44,312 bases of DNA from JAJTFW01 sp031411335. GTDB lineage: Bacteria > Bacteroidota > Bacteroidia > AKYH767-A > OLB10. The notes under the pieces are model-generated. The model was not told the DNA's origin. It made no database searches and saw nothing but the letters and a program-made list of their open reading frames with translations. Made by a program: the position numbers and the translations under genes. Location of the stretch: assembly GCA_031411335.1 (NCBI GenBank), contig JANOAX010000230.1:1-44312 (forward strand). The letters run 5' to 3'. Below, piece by piece: positions 1 through 8,575 of this stretch (positions within the stretch are counted from its first letter, which is position 1; each line of letters starts with the position of its first letter).

Positions 1-43
1 AAATAATTGAAGATCAATCATTTATATTTAATAATTTAAATAG

Positions 44-75
44 TTGTACCAACAACAATTGTATTTGTATCTTTG
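44..75 (+). promoter_or_regulatory. Bacteroidota-type promoter of the MarR gene
   Basis: A TATCTTTG box at 68-75 matches the Bacteroidota -7 consensus TAnnTTTG, and a TTG at 44-46 lies 21 bases upstream as a -33 element. The ATG at 80 follows the box by only four bases, so the mRNA is probably leaderless. The promoter also rules out the TTG at 44 as a start codon. Confidence 0.6.
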
Positions 76-79
76 TGGG

Positions 80-532
80 ATGGGAAGAATTGAAGATGAA
101 ATTTTACAGTCAAAATTTGAAGATGAGTATCAAAAAGTAATCGTAAATGTACTTTTTACCGCCAGTTGGCTCGATGTTAAGAATATTCAACGCTTGAAGC
201 CTTTTGGAATTTCACCCCAACAATTTAATGTGCTTCGAATTTTGCGAGGTTCTTTTCCAAATGCACTTCGTTTGGGTGATATTTCTGAAAGAATGATTGA
301 TAAAAATTCGAACGCTACTCGGTTGGTTGAAAAATTGCGTCAAAAAAATTTAGTGAAACGCGAAGTTTGTGAACACAGTCGCCGACAAGTTGATATCTGG
401 ATTACACAAGAAGGATTATCGGTACTTGAACGTATTGATGTAAGTATGAAGGTTTGGAAGAATGAATTTAAAGATATTTCAGATGCAGAATTAAAGCAAC
501 TCAATTTACTTTTGGATAAGTTGAGAGATTGA
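80..532 (+). CDS. MarR family transcriptional regulator
   Basis: This 150-residue protein has the size and layout of MarR winged-helix regulators: an N-terminal dimerisation helix, a helix-turn-helix around RLGDISERMIDKNSNATRLV, and the wing region rich in basic residues (KREVCEHSRRQVDIW) followed by C-terminal dimer helices. Such proteins bind DNA as dimers and usually repress nearby or distant genes until a small ligand or oxidant releases them. The frame is open further upstream to a TTG at 44, but the ATG at 80 is chosen because a promoter occupies 44-75. The next gene is convergent, so the target cannot be read from the context. The ligand is unknown. Confidence 0.85.
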   Translation: MGRIEDEILQSKFEDEYQKVIVNVLFTASWLDVKNIQRLKPFGISPQQFNVLRILRGSFPNALRLGDISERMIDKNSNATRLVEKLRQKNLVKREVCEHSRRQVDIWITQEGLSVLERIDVSMKVWKNEFKDISDAELKQLNLLLDKLRD

Positions 533-555
533 TGTAAGTCAATCAAAAGTCAAAA

Positions 556-2727
556 TTATTTTTTCCCTAATCGCAATTTCAGATAAAAGGAAGTTCCTAC
601 ATTTTGTTGCGTTTCAAACCAAACCTGTCCACCCATCCCCACAACCATTTCTTTTACCATCGCTAATCCAAGTCCAGCACCACTTGATTTTGTAGTGAAG
701 TTGGGAACAAATATTTTGTTTAATCGGTCATTAGGTATACCCATGCCGTTATCCTGAATGCAAATGATCACAGCATCCGATTCTTGTTGAAGTGAAATGT
801 TTACTTTTCCTTCTCTGTCGTAGGGAATGGATTGAATCGCGTTTTTAATGAGGTTTCCAAAAATGCGAATGAGTTGATCTTTATCAGCAAGTACTTCTAA
901 TGTTTCTGATGAAGTATCAAAAACAATTTTGGCATGTTCATCTTCATTGTACAAATCGCAACTATGATTGATTACGCTTATTAATTCCACAATGGTATAT
1001 TCGGGCTTTGGCAACTTTGCGAAATGACTAAACTCAGTAGCGATGTTTGATAAAGTATCGATCTGTTCTATCATCGTGATACTTATCTTTTTCACCAATT
1101 CATCTTTGTTTGGATGATTGTCATCTATTGCGCGCATCAGGTGTTGAACACCTAATTTCATAGGTGTAAGTGGATTTTTAATTTCATGCGCTACTTGTTT
1201 CGCCATTTCTCTCCATGCACTTTCTCTTTCCGATTTAGCAAGTAATTGAGCACTTTTTTGAATTTGCTCCAACATTCGATTGTATTCATCAATTAATGCA
1301 CCAATTTCATCTTTCGTTTTCCAGATGATGGGTTCACTTACGGTACCCAATTTTGTTTTGCTTAAGCTCTCTTGAATAATTCGTAACGGCTGTGTAATCC
1401 GATTGGAAATAAAGAATGCAATCAAAATGGAAAGGCTAAATAAGAGCACGTATAAATTAATCAACGCCACTAAGAATCCTGATATGTCTCGCTTTAATTC
1501 CGTATCTCGATCAAAATAAGGAATACTAATGAATCCAACTTGTTTATTGTTGATATTACTCACCTGCTCATAAGCAGCAGTGTATTTTAAATTGCTTATG
1601 TTTTCGCTCTGTATAAACAACGCTTTTTGATTGGTCGTTAAACTAATTAAAGCAGTACGATTCATTAAAGGCGCCATAATATTCTGATCGTATATGCTTC
1701 GTTGCGACGAATAATACAAACGGCCATCATTGCTGTAAAAATTGAAATCTGTTTTTAGTGTGTTAGCCAATCGTGTAAAGAGATATTGCAAATCATCACT
1801 CAACATATTTCCCATTAATTCTCGATTGCCAATCTCACTTTCAACTAATACCCGAAGGTTATGAAGTTTTTCTCGAATACGTTTTGTTTGTGCTTCCTCG
1901 TAATTTTTTACAATATAAGTAACGGTAGCCGCTCCAATTAATAAAAGTGTTCCAGCAACTATCATGGTAATGGTTAATTGAATTCGACTGTTAAAATTGA
2001 ATTGCAAATCAAATCCTTGTCGAAGGAATCGAATGGCAATGCTGAGTACTAAAAAACTAAAGCTAAAGAATGTAAAAAGATAAGAGAACAACGTCACCCA
2101 TACCCACAATCCTTGAAGCGGGGAACTGATGATTATTAAATTTTTCCCGTATTTATAAAACAAATGTTGCTTTCCATCAAAGGAAACAAAACGCATTCCT
2201 TCTAAATTCCGGAAGTATTGCATGTAAGGTTCAGACGTCAAATAATAATTATACTCGCCAGATTGACTTACCAATTTTCCATTCTGATACCGAGCATAAG
2301 CATATTTGCTGATGTCACGTGAATTTCCTACTTTATTGCTAAGCAATAATTCGGGGAGTCCAATTTCTTCTTGGGTTGATCGAGCATTTAATTCTACAAT
2401 GAGTGTCCCCGCCGGTGAATCATTCCCACCTGGAAGAATGATTCCGATGTATTGCGCTCTTCCGTTTTCATCGCGGAAATAGGCAAAATTCGGACTTGCC
2501 GTTGGTCGACCTTCTGTTAAATTGATACGTTTTATTTTGTCGATATTCCATGATGGATCACCGGCACGATTTAATGGTAGATCTTGCGCATTAAAGAATT
2601 TGAAGTTCGCTTCGTATCGTCCTAAATACCCGTTAAAGTATTGCTTGGTGAGATGTCGACTCAAATTTTCAAAGATCTCAGGCGAATTAAAGATCACTTG
2701 TGGAGGTAACGTGAGCATACGAATCAA
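556..2727 (-). CDS. Sensor histidine kinase, C-terminal part of an interrupted NtrY-like kinase
   Basis: The 723-residue product carries the signalling half of a membrane histidine kinase. There are transmembrane segments near residues 205-235 and 250-272, a sensor region, a further transmembrane segment near 420-445, then HAMP, the dimerisation/phosphoacceptor helix with H514 in AHEIKNPLTP, the N box (GNLIKNAIQ), G1 (DNGMGIP) and G2 (GAGLGLAMV) of the ATPase domain. This is the NtrY-like class. The start given is a TTG; the first ATG is nine bases further in (2718). The same frame stays open and protein-like for 33 codons upstream, up to a TAA at 2827-2829, and joins in frame with the membrane protein encoded by 2833-4263. 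I infer that both are halves of one roughly 1240-residue kinase. No response regulator is adjacent. Confidence 0.85.
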   Translation of the reverse strand: MIRMLTLPPQVIFNSPEIFENLSRHLTKQYFNGYLGRYEANFKFFNAQDLPLNRAGDPSWNIDKIKRINLTEGRPTASPNFAYFRDENGRAQYIGIILPGGNDSPAGTLIVELNARSTQEEIGLPELLLSNKVGNSRDISKYAYARYQNGKLVSQSGEYNYYLTSEPYMQYFRNLEGMRFVSFDGKQHLFYKYGKNLIIISSPLQGLWVWVTLFSYLFTFFSFSFLVLSIAIRFLRQGFDLQFNFNSRIQLTITMIVAGTLLLIGAATVTYIVKNYEEAQTKRIREKLHNLRVLVESEIGNRELMGNMLSDDLQYLFTRLANTLKTDFNFYSNDGRLYYSSQRSIYDQNIMAPLMNRTALISLTTNQKALFIQSENISNLKYTAAYEQVSNINNKQVGFISIPYFDRDTELKRDISGFLVALINLYVLLFSLSILIAFFISNRITQPLRIIQESLSKTKLGTVSEPIIWKTKDEIGALIDEYNRMLEQIQKSAQLLAKSERESAWREMAKQVAHEIKNPLTPMKLGVQHLMRAIDDNHPNKDELVKKISITMIEQIDTLSNIATEFSHFAKLPKPEYTIVELISVINHSCDLYNEDEHAKIVFDTSSETLEVLADKDQLIRIFGNLIKNAIQSIPYDREGKVNISLQQESDAVIICIQDNGMGIPNDRLNKIFVPNFTTKSSGAGLGLAMVKEMVVGMGGQVWFETQQNVGTSFYLKLRLGKK

Positions 2728-2835
2728 CTCGCGATCATTCCGAATTCTAGTCTCAATTTGTTGAAGTAAAAATTCAGCAACTATATCTTGCTCATTCTCT
2801 AGTTTAGCAGCTAAGAGTTGTCGTTTTTATTTTTA
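2728..2835 (-). other. Junction with two in-frame stop codons inside a split kinase gene
   Basis: Reading the minus strand, the upstream gene ends ...F-N-E-T-I-TAA-AAA-TAA and continues in the same frame as KRQLLAAKLENEQDIVAEF and on into the kinase. This stretch has the amphipathic, charged composition of a linker between a membrane domain and a sensor domain. It has no ATG, GTG or TTG before 2727. Because both sides share one frame, a single indel cannot explain the interruption. Confidence 0.75.
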
Positions 2836-4263
2836 TATTGTTTCGTTAAAAGAATAAATAATATGTGCAGTATAAACCGAAAATACAATGATGTCTAAAA
2901 AGGTTCTCGAAAAAGAAAATAAACGCATCTCTGTACTGCGAATGTATCCAATGAAAATAATTAAAATATTGGTCAATAAAAATGCACTAACACCATAATC
3001 AGTAAACAAATTGTTGTTTCGCAGTAATAATAGGGAGACTAAAAATAAACCTTGCGATACCAGAAATAATATAGCTACAGAGGAAATGGATAGTTTGGTT
3101 TTTCGAATGATTAATACACTCCCATCACATAATAAGTAAAAAGTACTTAGTAAAATGCCAATCACAATCATTCCCACTCCCGTGAAAACCGTTAACTGGA
3201 AAATATTATTAATGTCAAATGAAATTTGTGAATTGATAATTAGACCGCTCAACAAGTAATTAATTAACACTGAAAAAATAAAAGTGAAGAAAAAGATCAA
3301 AACGATAAGCATTTTGCTCTTAAAATTAGATTCCACTTTCTTACTTTGAATGAGCCATGTATATGCAAATATGAAAATGTAAGCAAGTATGACCACTGTT
3401 AACAAGAGATCACCTAAAGAATTAAAAAGAAAACCACTAGCATAGTATTTCGAACTAAATAATTCACTTTCAAAAATTTCTTTTGGCCATTGTGTCCACG
3501 ACATCATGAATCTGAGGACGATAATCAATAAGAGTAAAATAATTCCTGGTATGGATCTCTTTTTACCAAGTCTGCGTAGAGCATCAAAGGCAAGAAGACT
3601 TAAAAAGAGGATGCATGCACCATATAATAGTGAAATGTAAAAAGGGCAATCGTTATTTTCACTGTTGTCAGTAAAGATAAGTCTGAACAATTCTTTTTGA
3701 TCCGGCCCCGTGAAACTAAATCCTTCTTTAGAAGAATCTAGACTTAAATTCACATCTTTATATAAGGAAAGTGCAGGATGAAAAACATTGTCAAGGTATT
3801 TGTTTTGTAATGAATATTGATGCTTTATGAGTAAGAGTGCAATTAATTTTCGATTGGCAATAGTTTTACTTTTGAAATAGTAATATCCATTACCTAAAAG
3901 ATAAACATGACCATCTTCATAATTGATAATATTAAAAGTGTCAGGTAATGCTTTGTTGTCAGACCAATATTTTAATCGCCCACTTTCAAAAACCAGTATG
4001 CATGTGTTTTCGGTAAGTTTAAGATGTTGCAAAGCATTGGAAAAGGATCTTTCATTAAAGCGATTGCCTTCGAGTTTTGGCACAAGTGCATTCAAATTCA
4101 TTTCAAGACCTTTCACGAGGGTAGAAAAACTCGTTTCGGCGATACTGACCAATTCTTTATGCTGAACCGCCCGATATTCCTGCCACCACTGAATAGATAG
4201 TCCTGATACCAAGCTCAGAAGAGCTAAAAGGCTAATTACGAGGACTCGACGAGGGTATGCCAT
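2833..4263 (-). CDS. Multi-pass membrane sensor protein, N-terminal half of the split kinase
   Basis: This 476-residue protein has one N-terminal transmembrane segment (about residues 7-27), an extracytoplasmic region to about 205, and then about eight hydrophobic segments, the last ending just before its C-terminus (FSVYTAHIIYSF). It has no kinase motifs. The downstream kinase frame is the same and only two stop codons separate them, so this is most likely the sensing and membrane half of a single large histidine kinase rather than an independent protein. A TACTTTCG box on the minus strand (4269-4276) sits five bases before the ATG, suggesting a very short or absent 5' leader. The gene is divergent from the biotin carrier gene, with 121 bases between the two starts. 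Confidence 0.75.
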   Translation of the reverse strand: MAYPRRVLVISLLALLSLVSGLSIQWWQEYRAVQHKELVSIAETSFSTLVKGLEMNLNALVPKLEGNRFNERSFSNALQHLKLTENTCILVFESGRLKYWSDNKALPDTFNIINYEDGHVYLLGNGYYYFKSKTIANRKLIALLLIKHQYSLQNKYLDNVFHPALSLYKDVNLSLDSSKEGFSFTGPDQKELFRLIFTDNSENNDCPFYISLLYGACILFLSLLAFDALRRLGKKRSIPGIILLLLIIVLRFMMSWTQWPKEIFESELFSSKYYASGFLFNSLGDLLLTVVILAYIFIFAYTWLIQSKKVESNFKSKMLIVLIFFFTFIFSVLINYLLSGLIINSQISFDINNIFQLTVFTGVGMIVIGILLSTFYLLCDGSVLIIRKTKLSISSVAILFLVSQGLFLVSLLLLRNNNLFTDYGVSAFLLTNILIIFIGYIRSTEMRLFSFSRTFLDIIVFSVYTAHIIYSFNETI

Positions 4264-4372
4264 CTTTACGAAAGTAGCGGTTGAACACTATGTTTTCCGT
4301 ACTAAAGAGATATTTTATTAACGATAGAATGTTTGATAGCGAGGTTTCGCTCTGTATTTCACTTGCTTGTTT

Positions 4373-4380
4373 TAACTTTG
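4373..4380 (+). promoter_or_regulatory. -7 promoter element of the biotin carrier gene
   Basis: TAACTTTG matches TAnnTTTG exactly and ends four bases before the ATG at 4385, which implies a leaderless transcript. I do not see a convincing -33 TTG at the usual distance. Confidence 0.5.
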
Positions 4381-4384
4381 TTTC

Positions 4385-4891
4385 ATGACAAATGTGATAA
4401 TTAATGGTTCTGCCGACTTAAAGGTAGAACAAAATGGTACGGATTTATTAGTCAACGGAACTAAAAAAGTTTTTGATTTAAAGAAGTTGCATCCAGGATC
4501 CTACCATCTTTTAAGTAATGGAATTTCGTATAATGTGGAAGTGATTAGTTCTAATTCTAAAGAGAAAAAACATATTATTCGATTAAATGGAAAGGTGCTC
4601 AATATCCAAATGCGTGATCGTTACGATGATTTGTTGAAAGAGTTGGGAATGGATGCCTCGTCTAGTCTGCGAGTAGGTGACTTGAAGGCACCCATGCCCG
4701 GATTAGTAGTGAATATTCCTGTGAAAGAAGGGGATCTTGTTAAAAAAGGTGATACCTTAGTCATTCTGGAAGCCATGAAAATGGAGAACGCACTAAAAGC
4801 AACCGTTGATGCTACTGTAAAAAAAATAGCCGTTGCAAAAGGTAAAGTAGTGGATAAAAATGAAGTGCTTATTTATTTAAGTGAACAATAA
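4385..4891 (+). CDS. Biotin carboxyl carrier protein (biotin/lipoyl domain) of an acyl-CoA carboxylase
   Basis: The 168-residue protein ends in a biotinyl domain (about residues 95-167) with the classic EAMKMEN motif, in which K132 would carry biotin. The preceding 90 residues resemble the small linker region found before the biotinyl domain in propionyl- or methylcrotonyl-type carboxylases. Its job is to shuttle a carboxyl group between biotin carboxylase and carboxyltransferase subunits, which are not in this window. The superoxide dismutase gene follows after 15 bases and is probably co-transcribed. An acyl-CoA cluster with a methylmalonyl-CoA mutase subunit lies near the other end of the window and could belong to the same propionate route, but that is inference. 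Confidence 0.85.
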   Translation: MTNVIINGSADLKVEQNGTDLLVNGTKKVFDLKKLHPGSYHLLSNGISYNVEVISSNSKEKKHIIRLNGKVLNIQMRDRYDDLLKELGMDASSSLRVGDLKAPMPGLVVNIPVKEGDLVKKGDTLVILEAMKMENALKATVDATVKKIAVAKGKVVDKNEVLIYLSEQ

Positions 4892-4906
4892 ATTAATACT
4901 AAAAAC

Positions 4907-5614
4907 ATGGAAAATTCATTTTCACGACGCGAATTCATCAAAGTTAGCGCACTGACTACAGCAGGCGTAGTGGCTGCAAACTCAGGAATATTTGCCACTC
5001 CTCATGGAGATCCCAATTTCAAATTGCCTGCCATTCCTTATGATCTTAAATCATTGGAACCCCATATTGATGCATTGACCATGGAGATTCATTATACGAA
5101 GCATCATCAAGCATATGTCGATAATTTAAATAAGCTCTGCTCCGACATGCATATTCATGATCCGAATTTGGAGAATATTTTAAGGATCGTGTCAAAGTAT
5201 CCGCAAGGTGTTCGTAATAATGCAGGTGGTCATTGGAACCATTCTATGTTTTGGACCATCATGAAGCCTAACGGTGGTGGCATACCGAAAGGAAAGTTAT
5301 TGGAAGCAATTAATACTTCATTTGAAAGTTTTGAAAAATTTAAGGAACTGTTTGCCAATGAAGCAAAAAATCGTTTCGGCAGCGGATGGGCTTGGTTAAT
5401 AAAAAATAATGATGGTAAGTTGCAAATTTGTTCTACTCCGAATCAAGATAATCCCTTGATGGATCTTGCTGATGTGAAAGGTACACCGATCCTTTGTTTA
5501 GATTTATGGGAGCATGCCTATTATTTAAAATATCAAAACAAACGACCTGATTATATCAATGCTTGGTGGAATGTGGTGAATTGGGATGTGGTGATGGGAC
5601 GAATGATGATGTAG
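4907..5614 (+). CDS. Exported Fe/Mn superoxide dismutase
   Basis: The 235-residue product has a twin-arginine signal (SRREFIK followed by a hydrophobic stretch to about residue 31) and then a full Fe/Mn superoxide dismutase. The four metal ligands are visible: H62 (in EIHYTKHH), H112 (in HWNHSMFW), D199 and H203 (in LDLWEHAYY). It would convert superoxide to hydrogen peroxide and oxygen outside the cytoplasm. Most bacterial Fe/Mn enzymes are cytosolic, so the Tat signal is a useful distinguishing feature; Tat export also fits a protein that folds with its metal first. It follows the biotin carrier gene closely, and a strong terminator lies 43 bases after the stop. The metal preference cannot be decided from the sequence by eye. 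Confidence 0.92.
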   Translation: MENSFSRREFIKVSALTTAGVVAANSGIFATPHGDPNFKLPAIPYDLKSLEPHIDALTMEIHYTKHHQAYVDNLNKLCSDMHIHDPNLENILRIVSKYPQGVRNNAGGHWNHSMFWTIMKPNGGGIPKGKLLEAINTSFESFEKFKELFANEAKNRFGSGWAWLIKNNDGKLQICSTPNQDNPLMDLADVKGTPILCLDLWEHAYYLKYQNKRPDYINAWWNVVNWDVVMGRMMM

Positions 5615-5656
5615 TAATTGTTTAAATTCAACAACGCAAAAATTCCAAGGTTTAAA

Positions 5657-5692
5657 TCAACAAAGCCCAAGGTTTCAACCTTGGGCTTTGTT
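5657..5692. terminator. Bidirectional rho-independent terminator
   Basis: A 17-base perfect inverted repeat (CAACAAAGCCCAAGGTT and its complement) flanked by T-rich sequence sits between the convergent superoxide dismutase and OmpA genes. It would terminate both. Confidence 0.85.
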
Positions 5693-5726
5693 GTTTTGTT
5701 GTTATTTGTTGTTGAAATTTTATTTT

Positions 5727-6566
5727 TTATTTCGGTTCCAACATTTTGAAAAACTGATCTAATTGTGGTAAAATCACAATACGTGTTCTACGGTTTAATG
5801 AGCGACCATTTGTGTCAGCATTACTTGTTACAGGAACATATTCACTGCGACCTGCAGCAATCATTCTAGAAGGATCAACACCATAATTTTTCTGAAGTAC
5901 ACGAACCACCGAAGTTGCGCGCATCACACTTAAATCCCAGTTGTCTTTAATAGTACCTGATGAAATGGCTTTGTTATCAGTATGACCTTCTACCATAAAT
6001 TGAACTTCAGGTTGCGCTTTAATTACTTCAGCTACTTTACCAAGAACAGTTTTAGCACGAGCCGTAATATTATAACTTCCACTGCTAAATAACATTTTAT
6101 CAGAAATACTGATGAATACTGCACTTCCTTCAACATTGATGGTTACATCTTCATCATTTATATCTTTCAATGCCCCTTTTAGATTTAATACTAAAGCCAT
6201 ATTTAAAGAATCTTTATGTGCCATGGCCGTCTGCAAATCTTTGATGTAAGAATCTTTGGAATTAATATTCTCTAATGATTTACGAATGCTTTCTGATTGT
6301 GTAGAATTGATCACTGACATATTGCTCAATTGCTGCAACATGGTCGTGCTGTTGGCTTTTAAGTCAGCAAGCTCTTGAGCTAATCGAACGTTCTCGGCAG
6401 AAGATCTTCCGCTTTCATCTAAACACTTCTGAAGATTACTTTCAATGACTCCACAATCTTTCTTTAAAGTCTCGTACATTGCACTTTGCTTGTTGTACTT
6501 TTTTCTGCTCACACAACCTGTGGTCATAATACTGATGGCAAGTATGCCTACTAAAATTTTATTCAT
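5727..6566 (-). CDS. OmpA family outer membrane lipoprotein
   Basis: The 279-residue protein begins with a lipoprotein signal whose lipobox ends at C18 (MTTGC). A coiled-coil-like segment follows (about residues 25-115, with heptads of Leu and charged residues), then a C-terminal OmpA domain (about 145-265) with the peptidoglycan-binding features FSSGSYNIT, VEGHTDN and NRRTRIVI. It most likely tethers the outer membrane to peptidoglycan. The layout (lipoprotein, coiled coil, OmpA) is common in this phylum. It has its own promoter and is convergent with the upstream operon. No partner is evident. Confidence 0.9.
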   Translation of the reverse strand: MNKILVGILAISIMTTGCVSRKKYNKQSAMYETLKKDCGVIESNLQKCLDESGRSSAENVRLAQELADLKANSTTMLQQLSNMSVINSTQSESIRKSLENINSKDSYIKDLQTAMAHKDSLNMALVLNLKGALKDINDEDVTINVEGSAVFISISDKMLFSSGSYNITARAKTVLGKVAEVIKAQPEVQFMVEGHTDNKAISSGTIKDNWDLSVMRATSVVRVLQKNYGVDPSRMIAAGRSEYVPVTSNADTNGRSLNRRTRIVILPQLDQFFKMLEPK

Positions 6567-6601
6567 ATCTTAAATTTTTAAATTGATTTTATTTCGTTTT
6601 G

Positions 6602-6609
6602 CAAAATTA
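6602..6609 (-). promoter_or_regulatory. -7 promoter element of the OmpA lipoprotein gene
   Basis: On the minus strand this reads TAATTTTG, an exact TAnnTTTG match about 35 bases before the ATG. No clear -33 TTTG is seen. Confidence 0.5.
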
Positions 6610-7045
6610 CGCTTATCCTTTTTATAAAGTTTGATCAATTTAAGAATGTACTTAAATTAAATAGGTTGTTTCTATGTATTTCATTGACAATCACCACGAC
6701 ACAGGTTTTTCTAACTGTAAATCAAGTCTTAAAAAAGCCATATTCTCAAATTATGTATTTCTAATAGATACCTCTATTCGATTTAACAATTATTATAAGC
6801 AGTTGATAAAATGGCTGAAAACTCAACTCGCTAACAAAAAACTCATGGTATAGTTTAGAAGTGGCTGAATTAAACTTTGTAAAATGTGTTGTTTTAGGAT
6901 GCCTTCAATCAATATTTTACAATGATCGTAGCGCCCTTTTAAGGTGAGTTTTGAAGTACTGTAATTAATGAATGGCTGTGTGTACAAATTGAGTTTTGCA
7001 CTTTAGGTCATATTAAATTTATTTTATCTTCACCCACATCTATCT
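6610..7045. other. Intergenic region between OmpA lipoprotein and sugar transporter genes
   Basis: About 440 bases with no credible ORF. It contains a 9-base inverted repeat TTGTAAAAT/ATTTTACAA (6877-6885 and 6914-6922, 28 bases apart), which could be an operator for the transporter. A weak -7-like TATCTTCA (7025-7032) lies 13 bases before the transporter ATG. Nothing else stands out. Confidence 0.4.
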
Positions 7046-8488
7046 ATGGACAACCACTCTAACTCCCGTACCTCTCTTCCCATCCTGATCTCCGTGTTCT
7101 TTTTTTGGGGCTTCGTTGCCGCTAGCAATGACATTCTTATTCCTGTTTTCAAAGAAAAGTTAAACCTGGAACAATGGCAAAGTCAAATGATTTCATTTGC
7201 ATTTTATGTAGCTTACACGGTTGGTTCACTTATTTATTATTTTGCATCAAAGGCAAGTGGAGGAGACATTTTAAATCGAATAGGATATAAAAATGGGATC
7301 GCTCTCGGACTTGTCATTTCAGCATTGGGAACTTTATTGTTTTTTCCGGCTGCAGATTCTGCTTCTTTTGGTTTGATGATTTCTGGACTTTTTATCGTTG
7401 GACTTGGGTTTTCATTGCAACAAACTGCTGCTAATCCATTAGCCATAACCATTGGGAATCCGAAAAAAGGTGCTCAACGTTTAAGTTTAGCTGGAGGAAT
7501 TAATAATGTAGGAACAACGATCGGACCTCTTATCGTAAGTTTCGCCATTTTTGGTTCGCTAAAGGCAGGCGAACATTTGGATTCACTTTCTGCAGTGAAA
7601 ACTCCTTATTTAATTTTAGGTGTGGCTTTTGTTGTGGTTGCCATCATCTTCAAATTTTCTTCTTTACCTAATCAAATTCATCATGAAGATAATGTTGTCG
7701 AATCCGCTTCGTCAAGCAAGGTATCTTATAAATCTGCACTTTCTTATCCGCAATTGTGGATGGGAATGATAGCTATTTTTTTATATGTTGGTGTTGAAGT
7801 TTCAACGGCTTCTAACTTACCAGAATTTATGCGCGTTCATTTGCAAACACCCACAAGTGAAATTGCGCCTTACGTTTCTTTGTTCTGGGCGAGTTTGATG
7901 ATTGGTCGTTGGACAAATGCTGTAGGGGCCTTTGATTTAAAGAGAAATGCAAGAACATTTTTGAATTTTATTTTACCGTATGCTGCATTCGGTGTTTTCT
8001 TATTTGCGAATCGTGTTGCGAATAATGATCTTACTCCGTTTTATGTTTATGCATTTGTAATTGTTCTGATTATCATTGCTGATATTCTGAGTAAAGGAAA
8101 TCCAGCACGACAATTATTACTTTTCTCCTGCTGTGGAATTGCAGCCTTGTTAGTGGGTATTTGTGCCGATGGGTTGATTAGCGTGTATGCATTCATCAGC
8201 GTTGGTTTGTTTTGTTCAACATTATGGCCGTGTATTTTCACACTTGCTATTGCAGGATTGGGAAAGCATACAAACGAAGGTTCAAGCTTTTTGATTATGA
8301 TGATTATGGGTGGAGGATTTGTAAGTCTACTGCAAGGCTGGCTCGCTTCCGATCATTTACTCGGTATTCAAGCAAGTTATGTAGTCGGTATTCTTTGTTT
8401 TGTGTATTTAGCATTCTATGGATGGAAAGTGAAAAACATATTGGCTGTTCAAGGGATTCATTATGATAAGACAATAACTTCTCATTGA
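7046..8488 (+). CDS. Sugar MFS transporter, FucP/GluP type (probable N-acetylglucosamine or mannose permease)
   Basis: This 480-residue protein has about twelve hydrophobic segments and the sequence pattern of the FHS (FucP) branch of the major facilitator superfamily: LISVFFFWGFVAASNDILIPVFK at the first helix, then QQTAANPLAI and the LAGGINNVGTTIGPL helix. Family members import fucose, glucose/galactose, mannose or GlcNAc with protons or sodium. It heads a one-directional set of genes that release mannose and GlcNAc from N-glycans, and the hexosaminidase gene starts 87 bases downstream. A NagP-like GlcNAc role is therefore the best guess; substrate identity is inference. It would sit in the inner membrane. 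Confidence 0.85.
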   Translation: MDNHSNSRTSLPILISVFFFWGFVAASNDILIPVFKEKLNLEQWQSQMISFAFYVAYTVGSLIYYFASKASGGDILNRIGYKNGIALGLVISALGTLLFFPAADSASFGLMISGLFIVGLGFSLQQTAANPLAITIGNPKKGAQRLSLAGGINNVGTTIGPLIVSFAIFGSLKAGEHLDSLSAVKTPYLILGVAFVVVAIIFKFSSLPNQIHHEDNVVESASSSKVSYKSALSYPQLWMGMIAIFLYVGVEVSTASNLPEFMRVHLQTPTSEIAPYVSLFWASLMIGRWTNAVGAFDLKRNARTFLNFILPYAAFGVFLFANRVANNDLTPFYVYAFVIVLIIIADILSKGNPARQLLLFSCCGIAALLVGICADGLISVYAFISVGLFCSTLWPCIFTLAIAGLGKHTNEGSSFLIMMIMGGGFVSLLQGWLASDHLLGIQASYVVGILCFVYLAFYGWKVKNILAVQGIHYDKTITSH

Positions 8489-8575
8489 TGTAAAGATCAT
8501 GAGTAAGTAAATGCGATATGATCAAATAAATATGTTGTCTGTAATGTTAGATGGACTTATTAAAGTACCTATAAA

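Noticed and set aside
44..79. N-terminal extension of the MarR gene from a TTG at 44
   Set aside because: The interval holds the -33 and -7 promoter elements; the ATG at 80 fits the family start.
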